A stretch of 64,000 nt of DNA from Anaerobiospirillum sp. NML120448 (GCF_023050945.1 NZ_JALKIM010000010.1:1-64000), one strand, 5' to 3'. Positions 37,974 through 48,700 are shown, counted from the stretch's first letter. The notes: generated by a model not told the origin, from the sequence alone. A program made the numbers and translations.

Positions 37974-38703
37974 TACTAACAATACTCCTAACGTACTTGT
38001 CTAAAATAGTTTTCCATCAATCCTAACAGAATTTTTTTAGCTGACAATATTTATATGAGCAATGATCTAACGTGCTGATTCGAACTTTTTAACTAAAAAG
38101 CACACTAGCACACCTAATATTGCTCATTTATCTCAATAAAAGTGCAAAAAGTGAGCAAAAAGCGCCAAATGCTTGGTATTTTTGGAGCAAGGCTTGGAGA
38201 TTGGGTCTGTCTATGGTAAAAATTTAGGCAGTCGCTAAAAAGTTTGATTTAACTCTCACTTTTTTTCTAGCTGACTGCTTTCTAGGCTCATTGGTATTTA
38301 TTATTGGCGAAAAATTTAAGTTTTTCCTCATTGTTTGCTATTATGCAGGCCAATTAATCCAGTGAGGGGTTAATTTTATTAAGCTTTATTTTTTTTAGCT
38401 TAGGAAAACTAACCAATGGCAGGTTGCACATCTTAGACTGAGGCGCATAGGCGCATCACTAAGATACAAGCTAACAACATTAGTCTTGGCAACCTTAGGT
38501 TTTTCAGCAAACTACTAATTGTTTTTAGTAAAAAGTTTTGTTGTACCACTTAATAATTTTTTAGGAGACATTATCCCTGCTAGTAAGTCACGGGCTGGTG
38601 CCATCAGCTTTATATAGACTTGGTTCAATAAAAGTGCTAAGTGTTCTTATATATTGTGCTTTTGCGCTTGCATGGCTTATCAAGTACATAATGTAGAAAA
38701 TTT
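37974..38703. other. Divergent promoter region, no gene
   Basis: 730 bp between the divergent alcohol dehydrogenase and symporter genes. AT-rich, with a TTATTTTTTTTAGC tract near 38388. No recognised operator. Confidence 0.4.
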
Positions 38704-40008
38704 ATGACAAATCAAAGACAGACCTCGACTCTTGAAGCTGCTCGAGCTTCGTTAAGCCCTGAAGAAAAGAAGCGCCGCTTAATTAATGCTGCTTTTTATG
38801 CTCTCTGTTTGGTATTGGGTGTAGCTTTTGGCTTTATCAATAACCCAAGCTTAAACGAGCTCATGAACTTTATTGCCTCTGTCTTCACTCGTTTATTCTC
38901 TTTTATTGCCGTACCTATTATTGCTTTAGCTTTAATTTCCACTTTAGCTAAGTTAGGCAAGGACTCAAGCTCAGGCAGAATCTTTAAGCAAACTATTTTC
39001 TACACTTTAGCTACTACTATTGTGGCTGCTATTGTAGGTGCTTTACTTTATAAGATCATTGCCCCTGCTAATGTGCCAGCTGAAATTGCAGGTACTGCTA
39101 ATATTGGTGATATTCAGAAAACCACTTATTTAGACCACATTCTTAGTGTTATTCCAAATAACATTTTGCAGCCTTTTGTTGCTGGTAATGTCTTATCAGT
39201 ATTATTAATTTCTGCTGCTGTGGGTATTGCCTTAGCCGTAATGCCTAAAAATGAGCGCCGTGATGCCTTATTAAATGGTATTTTAGGACTTCAAGATGTG
39301 CTCTTTATGCTCATTAAGTGGATTATTGCCGTATTACCAATTGGTATTATGGGCTTTACCGCTAAATTAGTAACAGAGCTTGAGCATGGTGTAGTATTAG
39401 GATCGGTGGCCTCTTACTTTAGCGTAGTAATCAGCGCCAACTTAATTCAGATGTTTATCATCTTACCTTTGTTCTTAGTGTTACGTGGTTTAAACCCATT
39501 CAAGGTAGCTCGTGGCATGTTACCAGCTGTAGCAGTGGCCTTCTTCTCTAAGTCATCTGCTGGTACCTTACCAGTTACTATGGCCTCAGCTGAGAACAAT
39601 TGCGGTGTTAATCCAAAGGTAGCACGTTTCGTATTACCAATTTGCACCACCATTAATATGAATGGTTGCGCAGGCTTTATCTTAATCACCTCTTTATTCT
39701 TAATGCAAAATGCAGGTATTGAGATCACTACAGGTACCGTAATTGCCTGGATCTTCATTGCTACTATTGCTGCTGTAGGTAATGCAGGTGTACCAATGGG
39801 CTGCTACTTCTTAACTATTTCCTTATTAAGCTCTATGAATGTTCCAGTTTTACTCATGGGCATTATCTTACCTGTATATGCAGTGATTGATATGATTGAA
39901 ACTGCAGTTAATGTTTGGTCAGATGCTACTGTAGCTAATATTGTTAATAAGGACTTAGAAGGTGAGCTGGAAAAAGATCAGCACCAAGGCGATCAGGTAG
40001 CCGTCTAA
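38704..40008 (+). CDS. Dicarboxylate/amino acid:cation symporter (DAACS family)
   Basis: The 434-residue protein has the DAACS fold. The HP1 serine-rich loop appears as AFFSKSSAGTLPVT, the span-7 motif as INMNGCAG (NMDGT in relatives), the HP2 motif as VGNAGVPMG, and the span-8 motif as DMIETAVNVWSDAT. Such carriers take up glutamate, aspartate, serine/threonine or C4-dicarboxylates with Na+ or H+. The substitution of Asp by Asn in NMNG may shift cation or substrate preference. A strong terminator follows, so it is monocistronic. Confidence 0.9.
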   Translation: MTNQRQTSTLEAARASLSPEEKKRRLINAAFYALCLVLGVAFGFINNPSLNELMNFIASVFTRLFSFIAVPIIALALISTLAKLGKDSSSGRIFKQTIFYTLATTIVAAIVGALLYKIIAPANVPAEIAGTANIGDIQKTTYLDHILSVIPNNILQPFVAGNVLSVLLISAAVGIALAVMPKNERRDALLNGILGLQDVLFMLIKWIIAVLPIGIMGFTAKLVTELEHGVVLGSVASYFSVVISANLIQMFIILPLFLVLRGLNPFKVARGMLPAVAVAFFSKSSAGTLPVTMASAENNCGVNPKVARFVLPICTTINMNGCAGFILITSLFLMQNAGIEITTGTVIAWIFIATIAAVGNAGVPMGCYFLTISLLSSMNVPVLLMGIILPVYAVIDMIETAVNVWSDATVANIVNKDLEGELEKDQHQGDQVAV

Positions 40009-40039
40009 TTTATTAGGTCTTTATTTTAAAAAACCAATA

Positions 40040-40077
40040 GCAAAAGAGCGCAAATAATGTTTGCGCTCTTTTGCTTT
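40040..40077 (+). terminator. Symporter terminator
   Basis: Perfect 15-bp stem GCAAAAGAGCGCAAA/TTTGCGCTCTTTTGC followed by TTTATCTTT. Confidence 0.88.
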
Positions 40078-40106
40078 ATCTTTAGATTAAATTGATGGAG
40101 GATAAT

Positions 40107-41303
40107 ATGCGCAGGCTTTCTGCAAGGCACCAAGTCTATGTCACTCGTATTGGCTATTTTCTCTGCGGCTTTGCTGTTGCTTGCTGGGCTCCGCTCATTC
40201 CTATTATCCAAGACCATTTATCTCTCTCTACTGAGGCTATTTCTTTATTAGTGTTATCCTTTGGTATTGGCTCAGTATCAGGCATGATAATTTCAGGCTT
40301 TTTACTCCAATGGATAGGCTTTAAACTAACTTACGCTATTTCTTGCTTTACCACCGCAGCCTCAATTTGTTTGCTGGCGTTAATGCCTAATTATGAAATA
40401 GTGTTTGGCGCACTCATTGTCTTTGGTATTTCTATTGGTTGTTTAGAGGTGGTAATCAATGTGTTTGCTGCCTATATCGAAAAGAAATATCGCATTATGA
40501 TGATGTCAGTATTATTTGGCTATTACTCTATGGGTGAAGTAGTAGGAGCACTAATGATGATGTTCTTACTAACCTTAAATGTTGCCCCATCAATGGCCAT
40601 CTTAAGCCTGATTTCTATTATTTATGTAGCCTCTGCCTACTATATTCCTGTCATTATTTCTATTAAGTCAGCTGACAAAAAGGAAAATAAGACCTTTGTA
40701 CGCCCAGTACAACCAGTCATTTCTCTAGCTTTAATTATTGCTTTTACCTATATGGTTGGTGGTGCTATTTTAGATTGGTCAGGTTTATACGTTACCAAAG
40801 ATGCAGGCGTACCTTTAAACTTTGCCTCCTATGGCTATTGTATAGTAGCAGCCTGTATGCTCTTATGTCGTCTCTTCTCCAAGAGCTTGATTAAATTATT
40901 AGGCACCTTTAATTGTGCTTTCTTTGGTGCCCTGATGATGATTGTGGCCCTATTTATTATGGTTCTCATACCCAATATTTACATCATCACCTTATGCTTC
41001 TTTGCTATTGGTATTGGTATGTCTAATATTAGTCCGCTTACCACCTCAGCAACAGGCGCACAAAAGAATATGCCATTAGTACCTGCTATTTCTTTCCTTT
41101 CTATTTGTGGCTATACAGGCTTACTTTTAGGCCCTGCCCTCTTAGGTTTTATTGCCACCCATATAAACTTATCAGGCATTTTCTATTTCCTATCTGGCCT
41201 AACAGCCATTAGTGCCCTACTAATCTACAGCTGTAAACCACAATTTAAGGCTATTGATCCACGTAGCTCAAATCAAAATAGCTCCCAAGAGCAAGCTCAA
41301 TAG
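40107..41303 (+). CDS. MFS transporter (YbjJ-like)
   Basis: About 399 residues with 12 hydrophobic spans. RIGYFLCGFAVACWAPLIP lies at the first span and LSFGIGSVSGMIISGFLL at the second. A charged break (SADKKENKTF) separates the two halves. The profile resembles YbjJ-type major facilitator proteins of unknown substrate. I chose the ATG at 40107 because GGAGGAT sits five bases ahead. An ATG at 40095 overlaps that site. It follows the symporter in the same direction but after a strong terminator. Confidence 0.82.
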   Translation: MRRLSARHQVYVTRIGYFLCGFAVACWAPLIPIIQDHLSLSTEAISLLVLSFGIGSVSGMIISGFLLQWIGFKLTYAISCFTTAASICLLALMPNYEIVFGALIVFGISIGCLEVVINVFAAYIEKKYRIMMMSVLFGYYSMGEVVGALMMMFLLTLNVAPSMAILSLISIIYVASAYYIPVIISIKSADKKENKTFVRPVQPVISLALIIAFTYMVGGAILDWSGLYVTKDAGVPLNFASYGYCIVAACMLLCRLFSKSLIKLLGTFNCAFFGALMMIVALFIMVLIPNIYIITLCFFAIGIGMSNISPLTTSATGAQKNMPLVPAISFLSICGYTGLLLGPALLGFIATHINLSGIFYFLSGLTAISALLIYSCKPQFKAIDPRSSNQNSSQEQAQ

Positions 41304-41970
41304 CAACCACTCTCCCTCCTCATAAGGTACACGCACCTGCACTTTAAATACACAGTTGCGTGTACTTGCCCTCCCTAACCTAACCTAACCTAACCTTGCG
41401 TAGGCTAATCTAGCCTAATGGTTAAATTGCAATCTCATTGCACAAATACCACTAACCTAATCAGCCAGTAAAATTGCGGAAAAGCACAAGACAATTAGCA
41501 AATTAAGGTGCCACTTTGGTTCGTTAGTATGTAATGGGTTTTCAATTTAACCACTAGCCCACTAAGCTAAGGCAAAGACATGAGCACAGGAGCTCAGCGC
41601 CAACACCAATATAAGTACTAATGCCTGCGCCAGCTTAGCTACTAGCAGGGCTAGTAAACTAACAAGATAGCAAGCTAGCTAGCTTCCTTGGTTAATCTTA
41701 TTGCAAGAGCTGTTGATATCTCATTGCTCTGGTGGCTAGATTTTGTTTCAAGAAATTATTTGTATAATTTTTATCTTTAGATAATTTTTTATGGTATTAT
41801 AGTTTTTGTTGCTGTTGAAATTCTATTGGTAGAGGTGGTGGTACCACACTAAGCCCAATAGTTTTCAACCTGTTAGCAGTAATGAGAAGTTAAGCTCAGT
41901 CTCTTAACCGAGCTAGAGAGTGAGTTTTTTTAACTTAATCGACAAACTTTTTTAGCCTTAAGGACAACAA
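41304..41970. other. Spacer with CCTAA repeats
   Basis: Contains about four CCTAA units (41372-41394) and related words. No gene is seen before the secreted-protein gene at 41971. Confidence 0.5.
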
Positions 41971-42645
41971 ATGCGCAAGTTAGTTTCTTTTGCTCTTGGT
42001 GCTAGCCTGTTAATGGCTGGCAGTATTAACTCTGTTTCTTATGCTCTATCAGAAGCAGAAGACGCTCTAAACTTTATCAACAATATGGCTTTGGCTACAG
42101 CCTACAAAAATCCTACTGATCCTTTAGTAGCTATGGAGGCCATTAACTCTTTACCAACCGCATACGAAGATCAAGAACAATGCCTCCAAAGTCTGCATGT
42201 TTTAGAGTTTTCCTATAGCCTACCAGATCTACTCTCAAACAAAGGCTATAAGTACCTGCAAGATCAAACCTCTTTATCTCGAGAGCAGCTAAAAGATTAT
42301 GTTCGAGAAGTTTCTCCTAGGGTTTTAATGAACTTTGGTGTTCAACTTGAGAAATTCGGCTGGAATCATCTTGAATTACTACAAGGCCTTAATTTAATTA
42401 ACACTGCCGACAACTACCTTAAGCTCCATAAGGACGATTATGGTAAAAAAGATTACATGTTAATCTTTGCCAAGCAAAAGAAGCGTTGCTACACCTATTT
42501 CCAAGAGTTTGAAGAAGATCCAGAATATAGCTTTGAAATCTACGAACCTATTGGCCTCCTTCAAGATATTGGTTGGGACTCCATTCCTCTTAAGTTCTTT
42601 GGCAAAGAGTACAAGTTAGATTTTGATGGCAACCCAATTCAGTAA
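41971..42645 (+). CDS. Secreted protein of unknown function
   Basis: A clear signal peptide (MRKLVSFALGASLLMAGSINSVSYA) opens this 224-residue protein. The mature part is mostly helical and acidic with two Cys (DQEQCLQSL and KKRCYTYF). No domain is recognised. AAGGAC lies upstream of the ATG, and a terminator lies about 175 bp downstream. Periplasmic or outer-surface location is likely. Confidence 0.75.
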   Translation: MRKLVSFALGASLLMAGSINSVSYALSEAEDALNFINNMALATAYKNPTDPLVAMEAINSLPTAYEDQEQCLQSLHVLEFSYSLPDLLSNKGYKYLQDQTSLSREQLKDYVREVSPRVLMNFGVQLEKFGWNHLELLQGLNLINTADNYLKLHKDDYGKKDYMLIFAKQKKRCYTYFQEFEEDPEYSFEIYEPIGLLQDIGWDSIPLKFFGKEYKLDFDGNPIQ

Positions 42646-43323
42646 TCATCAAAGCTTGATTTAACTTAAGTCTTGGGCCTTGGTTCTTTTGCCTGAGGCC
42701 CAGCTCCAAGGCAAGGCAAGGCCTTAGCCCAGCCCTGGGCCAAGGCTTAGGCCCTGGTAAGGCCAATGAAAATAGGCAAAGGCTAAGACAAAGCCCTCTT
42801 TATCTTTTAGTTTAACCATTACCCCATAAGCTGAGCTCATGGGGTTTTTGTTTGTTAGGAGCAAAATTATGTTCTATGACTAGGGCTGCTGATTTTGTTT
42901 AATGGCTTATTGATGCTCTACCAAGTAGGTTATAACTTGCCTAAGAGAGCAAACCTGCCCCAGAATCTGCCCTGTCTAAAGCCTGCACCTGCCTTGTCCA
43001 TGCCATTGGCACCAGCTGCTGATGCTGCCCACTGCTTATGAGCATGTCCTGCCCATATAAATGCCACTGCCATTTGTGCAAGCTACTGCCTTTTGTACAT
43101 GCCCCTACTCCTTATAATTACCTAAAACTTACAGCTTAGCAGGATAAACAAATTGGCCTAATTACGCCGTTTGGTGTTCTTTAAAGCAAAGGTGGGCCAG
43201 AGCAATAAAACGGTCAGGGCCTTGGGATAGAGACTGGAACTTGCAGCAGGATTGATGTTAGGCCCTGGTGAGGCTGGTACTCTTTAAGGGCCTTGGTAGG
43301 TTTGCGGGCTTATAAGGGGCCGT
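42646..43323. other. Spacer with GC-richer drifting repeats
   Basis: Runs of AAGGCAAGGCCTTAGCC and GCCCTGGGCCAAGGC at 42705-42770, and repeated TGCCCATGCC-like words later. Apart from the terminator at 42822, no gene is seen. Confidence 0.5.
42822..42850 (+). terminator. Terminator after the secreted-protein gene
   Basis: CCCCATAAGCT...AGCTCATGGGG stem followed by five T residues. Confidence 0.75.
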
Positions 43324-43460
43324 TCATTGGATTGCTGTTGCTACTGTTGCAGCTACTGCAGCAGCAGCTGGTGCTACTGTTGTTACTTTTTTTGTAGCAG
43401 AGGCTGCGGCTGCTGTTGCTGTTGCTGTTGCAACAGCGGTGGTGGCGGCAGCTGTGGCGG
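43324..43460 (-). other. Open Ala/Thr-rich frame just past the parA stop
   Basis: In the -1 frame relative to ParA, the minus strand stays open for about 50 codons, ending at a TGA at 43326-43324. It reads Ala/Thr-rich (TAAPAIAATAAATTAVATAT) and then ATKKVTTVAPAAAAVAATVA. It may be a former or slippage-accessible tail of ParA, or simply CAGCAAC-type repeat DNA. Confidence 0.4.
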
Positions 43461-44249
43461 CTATTGCTGGTGCTGCTGTTGGTAGCGGGAGAGGATTTCG
43501 GCGGCGAGGCTTAGGTAGGCCTTGGAGCCGATGGCGTTTTTGTCGTAGAGAATGACTGGCTTGCCTACGGATGGGGCCTCGCTAATTTGGGAGCAATAAG
43601 GGATCACGGTGTTAAAGAGCAATTGCCCCATGTTGCTTTTTAAGTCCTTGGCAATTTTTTGGGATAAAGGCTCACCTTGATTATAGATGGTGCACACAAT
43701 ACCCATTAAATGAACCGTGGAGAGGCCTTTACGCTTTAAGCTTTCAAAAGCACGCATTAAAGAGCCTAAGCCCTCTACAGCAAAATAATCACAAGTAGTT
43801 GGGATCACCAATTCATCGGCGGCACATAAAGCATTAATAGTGAGCAAATTTAGTGCAGGTGGACAGTCAATAATAATGATGTCATAGATTAAGCGCAGAC
43901 TTTTTAAAGCTTCTTTCAGGCAATGTTCTTTATGCTCATCATCAGCCTTTTTAATACAAAAAGCAGTGAGATCATCTGAGGCAGGAATTAAATCAAACTT
44001 AGCTAGCTGATAAGGAACAATACAAGGCACTAAAGAGGAGCCTTGGATTAAGGCATTACCAGAGCTAATAATAGAAATAGGTCTAGTTCTTAAAATAGAA
44101 ACGCTAGCTGATCCTTGAGGATCAAGATCAATATATAAAACCTTGCGCCTAGTACCAGCAAAGGCACAAGCTAGATTCAAGGCTGTAGAGGTTTTACCTA
44201 CTCCACCCTTGTTATTGGCAATAGCTAATACTAAAGAATTGCTGTTCAT
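43461..44249 (-). CDS. ParA/Soj-family ATPase (orphan)
   Basis: A deviant Walker A motif opens the protein (LAIANNKGGVGKTSTALNLA). Walker A' (VLYIDLDPQGSASV) and Walker B (YDIIIIDCPPALNLL) follow. It covers the full ParA length and ends in a Gln-rich YQQQHQQ. I prefer the ATG at 44249 with AAGGTG ahead. No parB partner is visible on either side within the window, so it may position a cargo other than the chromosome, or its partner lies elsewhere. The region just after the stop is Ala-coding repeat DNA in another frame. Confidence 0.88.
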   Translation of the reverse strand: MNSNSLVLAIANNKGGVGKTSTALNLACAFAGTRRKVLYIDLDPQGSASVSILRTRPISIISSGNALIQGSSLVPCIVPYQLAKFDLIPASDDLTAFCIKKADDEHKEHCLKEALKSLRLIYDIIIIDCPPALNLLTINALCAADELVIPTTCDYFAVEGLGSLMRAFESLKRKGLSTVHLMGIVCTIYNQGEPLSQKIAKDLKSNMGQLLFNTVIPYCSQISEAPSVGKPVILYDKNAIGSKAYLSLAAEILSRYQQQHQQ

Positions 44250-44849
44250 TAAAGACACCTTGCCTCTAGCTTCTCAACTGTACCTGAAAGATTTAGTCTT
44301 TGTCCTTATATTTTAGGCACAAAAGCGCTAAAGGGCAAAGCAAATGAACTTAAAACTTGAAATTTCGCTAACTTTATACCTTATTAGTTAAGAATATTTC
44401 AGAAAACCTTGAATGATTATCTGATTTACAACTACCTTTGAGCTATTTACTGGTATCAAGCTTAATTTGTGATTTTTTTTATTTAATACTTGCTCATAGA
44501 TATGTAAAGTTCGATAATGCACACTGTAATATTAGTAATTATTCACAGTTTATTGTTGCCAATAAGCTTGCTTTTGTTGCTTAGTGGATTTGATTTTGCT
44601 CTCAAAAAAATGCAAATCTAATACTTTAGACTTATGGCACACTTACAATATTTGAGCTCAATCGCTATAATCTATCTTGTATAGCAGATTATCCATAGTC
44701 CTTAATACTATCATTAGCAACATGGTAGTAAGAATTTTTGTAAACACAATTACAAATAATCTAGTCGTCAAACGAGCAGGTAGGACTGTAATTTAATTGC
44801 TTGTTAATTAACCAGGGCACGTTTTAACACAACGGTATGATGCATATTT
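44250..44849. other. Divergent promoter region between parA and the kinase gene
   Basis: AT-rich 600 bp. No recognised motif apart from poly-T tracts (about 44466-44480). Confidence 0.4.
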
Positions 44850-47800
44850 ATGTTCAGAAATAACGCTGGTGCTGCGTCGCTTTTGCGCACTCGTACTCGT
44901 AAAGCTAAGAAGTTAATCTTATCTTACGGCACCATACTATTTATGATTTTCTCAGTATTCTTGATCGCTTCATTGTATTTGATGCGTCAGAATATTTTGT
45001 CTAACTCAAATACTGTAGGTTATGAGGTAGTTCAGCGCTTGGACTCTTCTTTACAAGTTGAGTTCCAAAAGCAAAAACAATTCGTTGAATTTATTGCTCA
45101 TTATGCTGATGTGTTCTTGCAAGATCATGCCGATGATCCTGATGGCGGTCGTGCGGCCTTTGATTTATGGATGAAGAAAACTGAGGCTGAACTTCAAGCA
45201 AAGCAAAAAGACCTGCGTATTGATATTTATGCCTCCATTGATGGACAAATCGTTTCCCCTACTTACTGGGATGGTGATGCCTTTTTAATTACCGAAGCCC
45301 GTCCTTGGTATAAGGCTGCTATGGCTGCTGAACCTGGCAAAGCCGCTATTTTAGACCCTTATACTGACATCTTTACCAATACTGTTATTACTACTGTGTC
45401 AGCTCGTATTGGTAATACCAATAATGTTTTTGCTATTGATTTATATTTAGAGAGCGCCTCCCAGTCCTCTACTTTTGCCTATTTAGTATCTGAAAACTAT
45501 TGCTTCTACCTAGTAGATAGCAAGGGTACTGTTATTCTTTATTACACCCCATTTAATGCTAACTACTCACAAATTCAGCGTTATGTAAGCTCATTTTTTG
45601 AAACTAATGTTAAGCAACACATTAGTGGCACTGAGGAGCCTATTACTGATTTAATGGGTGATAAGCGTAACGTCTACTCAATTTATAACCCTGAAACAGG
45701 TTGGTACACTATTGCCACTACCCTATATTCAGACATACTCTTTAACTACCACATGATTTCTAATCTCTTCTTATTGATGGTAGTAATCTTTATTATTATT
45801 GAAGTATGGATGGTATGGCGTGAGTATCACCTCTCCTCACAAATTGAAACTACTAATGAGGCCTTAAAGGTATTAGGTAACTCCTATCAAATTATTTTGC
45901 GTGTTAACTTTAAGATGGGCACTTTTACGACCTTAAAAGCGCCTGATAATATGCGCATTCGCCTGGCATCACGCAATAATTTTGATGATTTATTGACCGT
46001 GTTCTATGATATGGTCTTACCAGAGAGTTGGAATAACTTTTATAAAAACTTCTCTTTAAATCACTTACGTAATTTAGCCTCTTTATCCATTCGTGATTTT
46101 GGTCATGACTATCAGCTTAAGCTCAGTAATGACAATAATTACAAGTGGTTTAATGCTCGTATCTTATTCGATGAGTCTTTAGACTTAGATGAGTCTATTT
46201 TATGCTTTAAGCTCATTGACGATGAAAAAATTACTGAGATTGAGGAGCACAAGCTCTTAGCCGACGCTCTTGAATCAGCCAAAAAGAACGAAGAATCCAA
46301 GAATGTTTTCTTTGCCAATATGTCTCATGATATGAGAACACCACTTAACGGCATTATTGGCTTGTGTCAAATTGGTATTAATCACTTACGACAAAGTGAC
46401 ACTGCAAACTTACCTGATGTCTTTAAGAAGATGACTACCGCTTCTCACCAATTATTAGCGTTAGTTGATGACATCTTGGAAGTTGCTCGTCCACAAATGG
46501 AAAATAAGCTTACTTTAGAGCCTTTTGATATTGTAAGAGCCGTTAAAGAAAACATTGATGTCTTTAAGGTTAATGCTGCATCTCAAGGTAAGGAAGTAAA
46601 TCTTACTTGCGATGTTAAGCACTCTGTTGTTATTGGTGATACTGCCAAGCTCCGTCAAATACTGAATAACTTAGTATCCAACTCCCTTAAGTACTCTCAT
46701 AGGGGTTGCGTAGTTAATATTAGTATTCGTGAAATTCTCCACCTACATAAGCCATCGTTTATGATTGAGGTTGCCGATACTGGTATCGGTATGGATAAGA
46801 ACTTCTTAGCTAAGCTCTTTGCCCCTTATGCTCGTGAATTGCGCTTAAACTCAGTGCAAGGCACTGGCCTTGGTATGTCCATTGTTAAGAATGTGGTTTC
46901 CATTATGGGCGGTGATATTAGAGTGAAGTCAGCAGTTAATGTTGGTACTACCTTTACTATTAATATCCCATTTAAGTTAGCTGACGAAGAGACAGCTCAT
47001 CGTATCCAAAGTGCTTATGAAAATGATTTTGCCTTTAGCCAAGGCCAGGAAAACATTAGCACTGATAATAATTTAATTGCTAATAATGCAGATGCTCAAG
47101 AGCAGGCAAGCACTAGTGCTCCTACTAAAAATTCAGAGTCTAGTGATAACCCATTAGCCAATGCTGTTTTAAATAACTTTAAACTTGATGGCTTGCATAT
47201 TCTCATTGTTGAGGATAATCAGCTTAATATGGAAATTGCCTGCGATATCTTAGGTATGAAGGGTGTAACTCTTACTAGCGCCTGGGATGGTGAGCAAGCT
47301 GTTGATATCTTTAACAAGTCACCAGAGTACAGCTTTGATGTTATCTTAATGGATATGCGTATGCCTAATATGGACGGTTGTGAGGCCTCATCACAAATTC
47401 GTGCCAGTGGTAAGGCAGATGCTACTACTATCCCTATTATTGCTTGTACTGCTAATGCCTTTACTGAAGATATTGCTGCTACTCAAAGTGCTGGTATGAA
47501 TGCTCACGTCTCAAAACCATTAGACTTTAATGTACTTGAGAATGTTATGGGTAAGCTCATTGCTAACCGAACCGACTTAGCCACCTTAGTACAAAAGCAC
47601 AAGTACTTATTAGGTACTGAGGATTTGCCACCAAGCACTATTGAAAGCATGGCTCAGTCCTCTGGCTCTACCTCTAGCTCTACCTCTAATGCCGCTAATA
47701 GCTCCAGCACTGCCGCCAGTGACAGTGAAAGTGAAAGCGCCAGCGCTCCTGCCAGTGACAGTAAGAGCTCTAGTGCCGCTACCCCTGCCCCTGCCAGCTC

Positions 47801-48695
47801 TAACACCAGTGCTGCTGACACAGCAAGCACCGCTGCTAGCGAGAGCACCAGCGCCAGTGATAACACTGCTCCAAGTGAAGTTTCCAACACAGGTGCAGAT
47901 GCAGGTGCTGATGTAGGTGCAGATGCAGATGCAAATACAAGTGCAGAATTAGGGGCAAGCAAGGAGAAGCCTGAGCCAATACTTAATGAGGTTAACTTGA
48001 GTGATACTCAGGATGCATCTCAAGAGAGTAAGGACAATGATGATAAGGGTGGTAAGTTTGAGAATGCTCGCTCTGAATTGGTCTCAGCCAATGATGATAG
48101 CAAAGACAGTGTTAATCAGCTAAAAGCTGCATTACAGTCTAACTATTTAGATGCCAATAAAGATCAGACTACAGCTAAAATGGCTATTAATAAGGCCATT
48201 AGTAAGCTAACTGAGAACAAATCTTTGGCTGAAAATAATAACAAGCCACCAGTAGTTCCAGTAACCTCAGGATCTCATACTGCAAGTAAGGAGGATTCTG
48301 AGGGACAAAAGCAAGATAACTTAGGAAAATTTAAAGCTTCTGAGTCGGGATCTTTTGTTGAAAACTATAAGGCCTATAAGGAGTTACAAGCTGCTGTAGA
48401 GCCTAATACCCCTAAAAAGCCTGCTAGTGTCGAACCAAATAATGATGAGCCAGTAGATAATAAGGCTACTCAAGCACAACAAAGCTTAGCTGAGAACAAT
48501 AATCCTGAGGAGAAGTTCTCTAAGGAATTATTAGCCTCTAAGAGTAACTTTAAGATGAAGATCAAGAGCTCTACTGAGGATAGTAATCCTGACTATTCTT
48601 ACCTAAAGGAAAAGAGCAGTTATAGCCTCTTTAAGCGTAAGAATAAGGAAAAAACAGACGCTCGCAGCCTACTTGATGGCAAGCAAAATAAATAA
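44850..48695 (+). CDS. Hybrid sensor histidine kinase with receiver domain and long disordered tail
   Basis: 1,281 residues. Span 1 lies at about 22-45, with an extracytoplasmic dCache-like sensor to about 295 (DPYTDIFTNTVITTVSARI) and span 2 at about 298-320. A PAS-like region is followed by HisKA with the phospho-acceptor His near 492 (FANMSHDMRTPLNGIIG). Next are HATPase motifs (NLVSNSLKYSHRG; VADTGIGMDKN; GTGLGMSIVKN) and a receiver domain with the acceptor Asp near 834 (DVILMDMRMPNMDG). The final 370 residues are Ser/Ala- then Asn/Lys-rich low complexity, with no Hpt domain. A separate Hpt gene lies 485 bp downstream, suggesting a split phosphorelay. Confidence 0.92.
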   Translation: MFRNNAGAASLLRTRTRKAKKLILSYGTILFMIFSVFLIASLYLMRQNILSNSNTVGYEVVQRLDSSLQVEFQKQKQFVEFIAHYADVFLQDHADDPDGGRAAFDLWMKKTEAELQAKQKDLRIDIYASIDGQIVSPTYWDGDAFLITEARPWYKAAMAAEPGKAAILDPYTDIFTNTVITTVSARIGNTNNVFAIDLYLESASQSSTFAYLVSENYCFYLVDSKGTVILYYTPFNANYSQIQRYVSSFFETNVKQHISGTEEPITDLMGDKRNVYSIYNPETGWYTIATTLYSDILFNYHMISNLFLLMVVIFIIIEVWMVWREYHLSSQIETTNEALKVLGNSYQIILRVNFKMGTFTTLKAPDNMRIRLASRNNFDDLLTVFYDMVLPESWNNFYKNFSLNHLRNLASLSIRDFGHDYQLKLSNDNNYKWFNARILFDESLDLDESILCFKLIDDEKITEIEEHKLLADALESAKKNEESKNVFFANMSHDMRTPLNGIIGLCQIGINHLRQSDTANLPDVFKKMTTASHQLLALVDDILEVARPQMENKLTLEPFDIVRAVKENIDVFKVNAASQGKEVNLTCDVKHSVVIGDTAKLRQILNNLVSNSLKYSHRGCVVNISIREILHLHKPSFMIEVADTGIGMDKNFLAKLFAPYARELRLNSVQGTGLGMSIVKNVVSIMGGDIRVKSAVNVGTTFTINIPFKLADEETAHRIQSAYENDFAFSQGQENISTDNNLIANNADAQEQASTSAPTKNSESSDNPLANAVLNNFKLDGLHILIVEDNQLNMEIACDILGMKGVTLTSAWDGEQAVDIFNKSPEYSFDVILMDMRMPNMDGCEASSQIRASGKADATTIPIIACTANAFTEDIAATQSAGMNAHVSKPLDFNVLENVMGKLIANRTDLATLVQKHKYLLGTEDLPPSTIESMAQSSGSTSSSTSNAANSSSTAASDSESESASAPASDSKSSSAATPAPASSNTSAADTASTAASESTSASDNTAPSEVSNTGADAGADVGADADANTSAELGASKEKPEPILNEVNLSDTQDASQESKDNDDKGGKFENARSELVSANDDSKDSVNQLKAALQSNYLDANKDQTTAKMAINKAISKLTENKSLAENNNKPPVVPVTSGSHTASKEDSEGQKQDNLGKFKASESGSFVENYKAYKELQAAVEPNTPKKPASVEPNNDEPVDNKATQAQQSLAENNNPEEKFSKELLASKSNFKMKIKSSTEDSNPDYSYLKEKSSYSLFKRKNKEKTDARSLLDGKQNK

Positions 48696-48700
48696 TACTT

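Noticed and set aside
41372-41394. Telomere-like CCTAA repeats
   Set aside because: Only about four units inside a spacer of similar drifting words. Not a replicon end.
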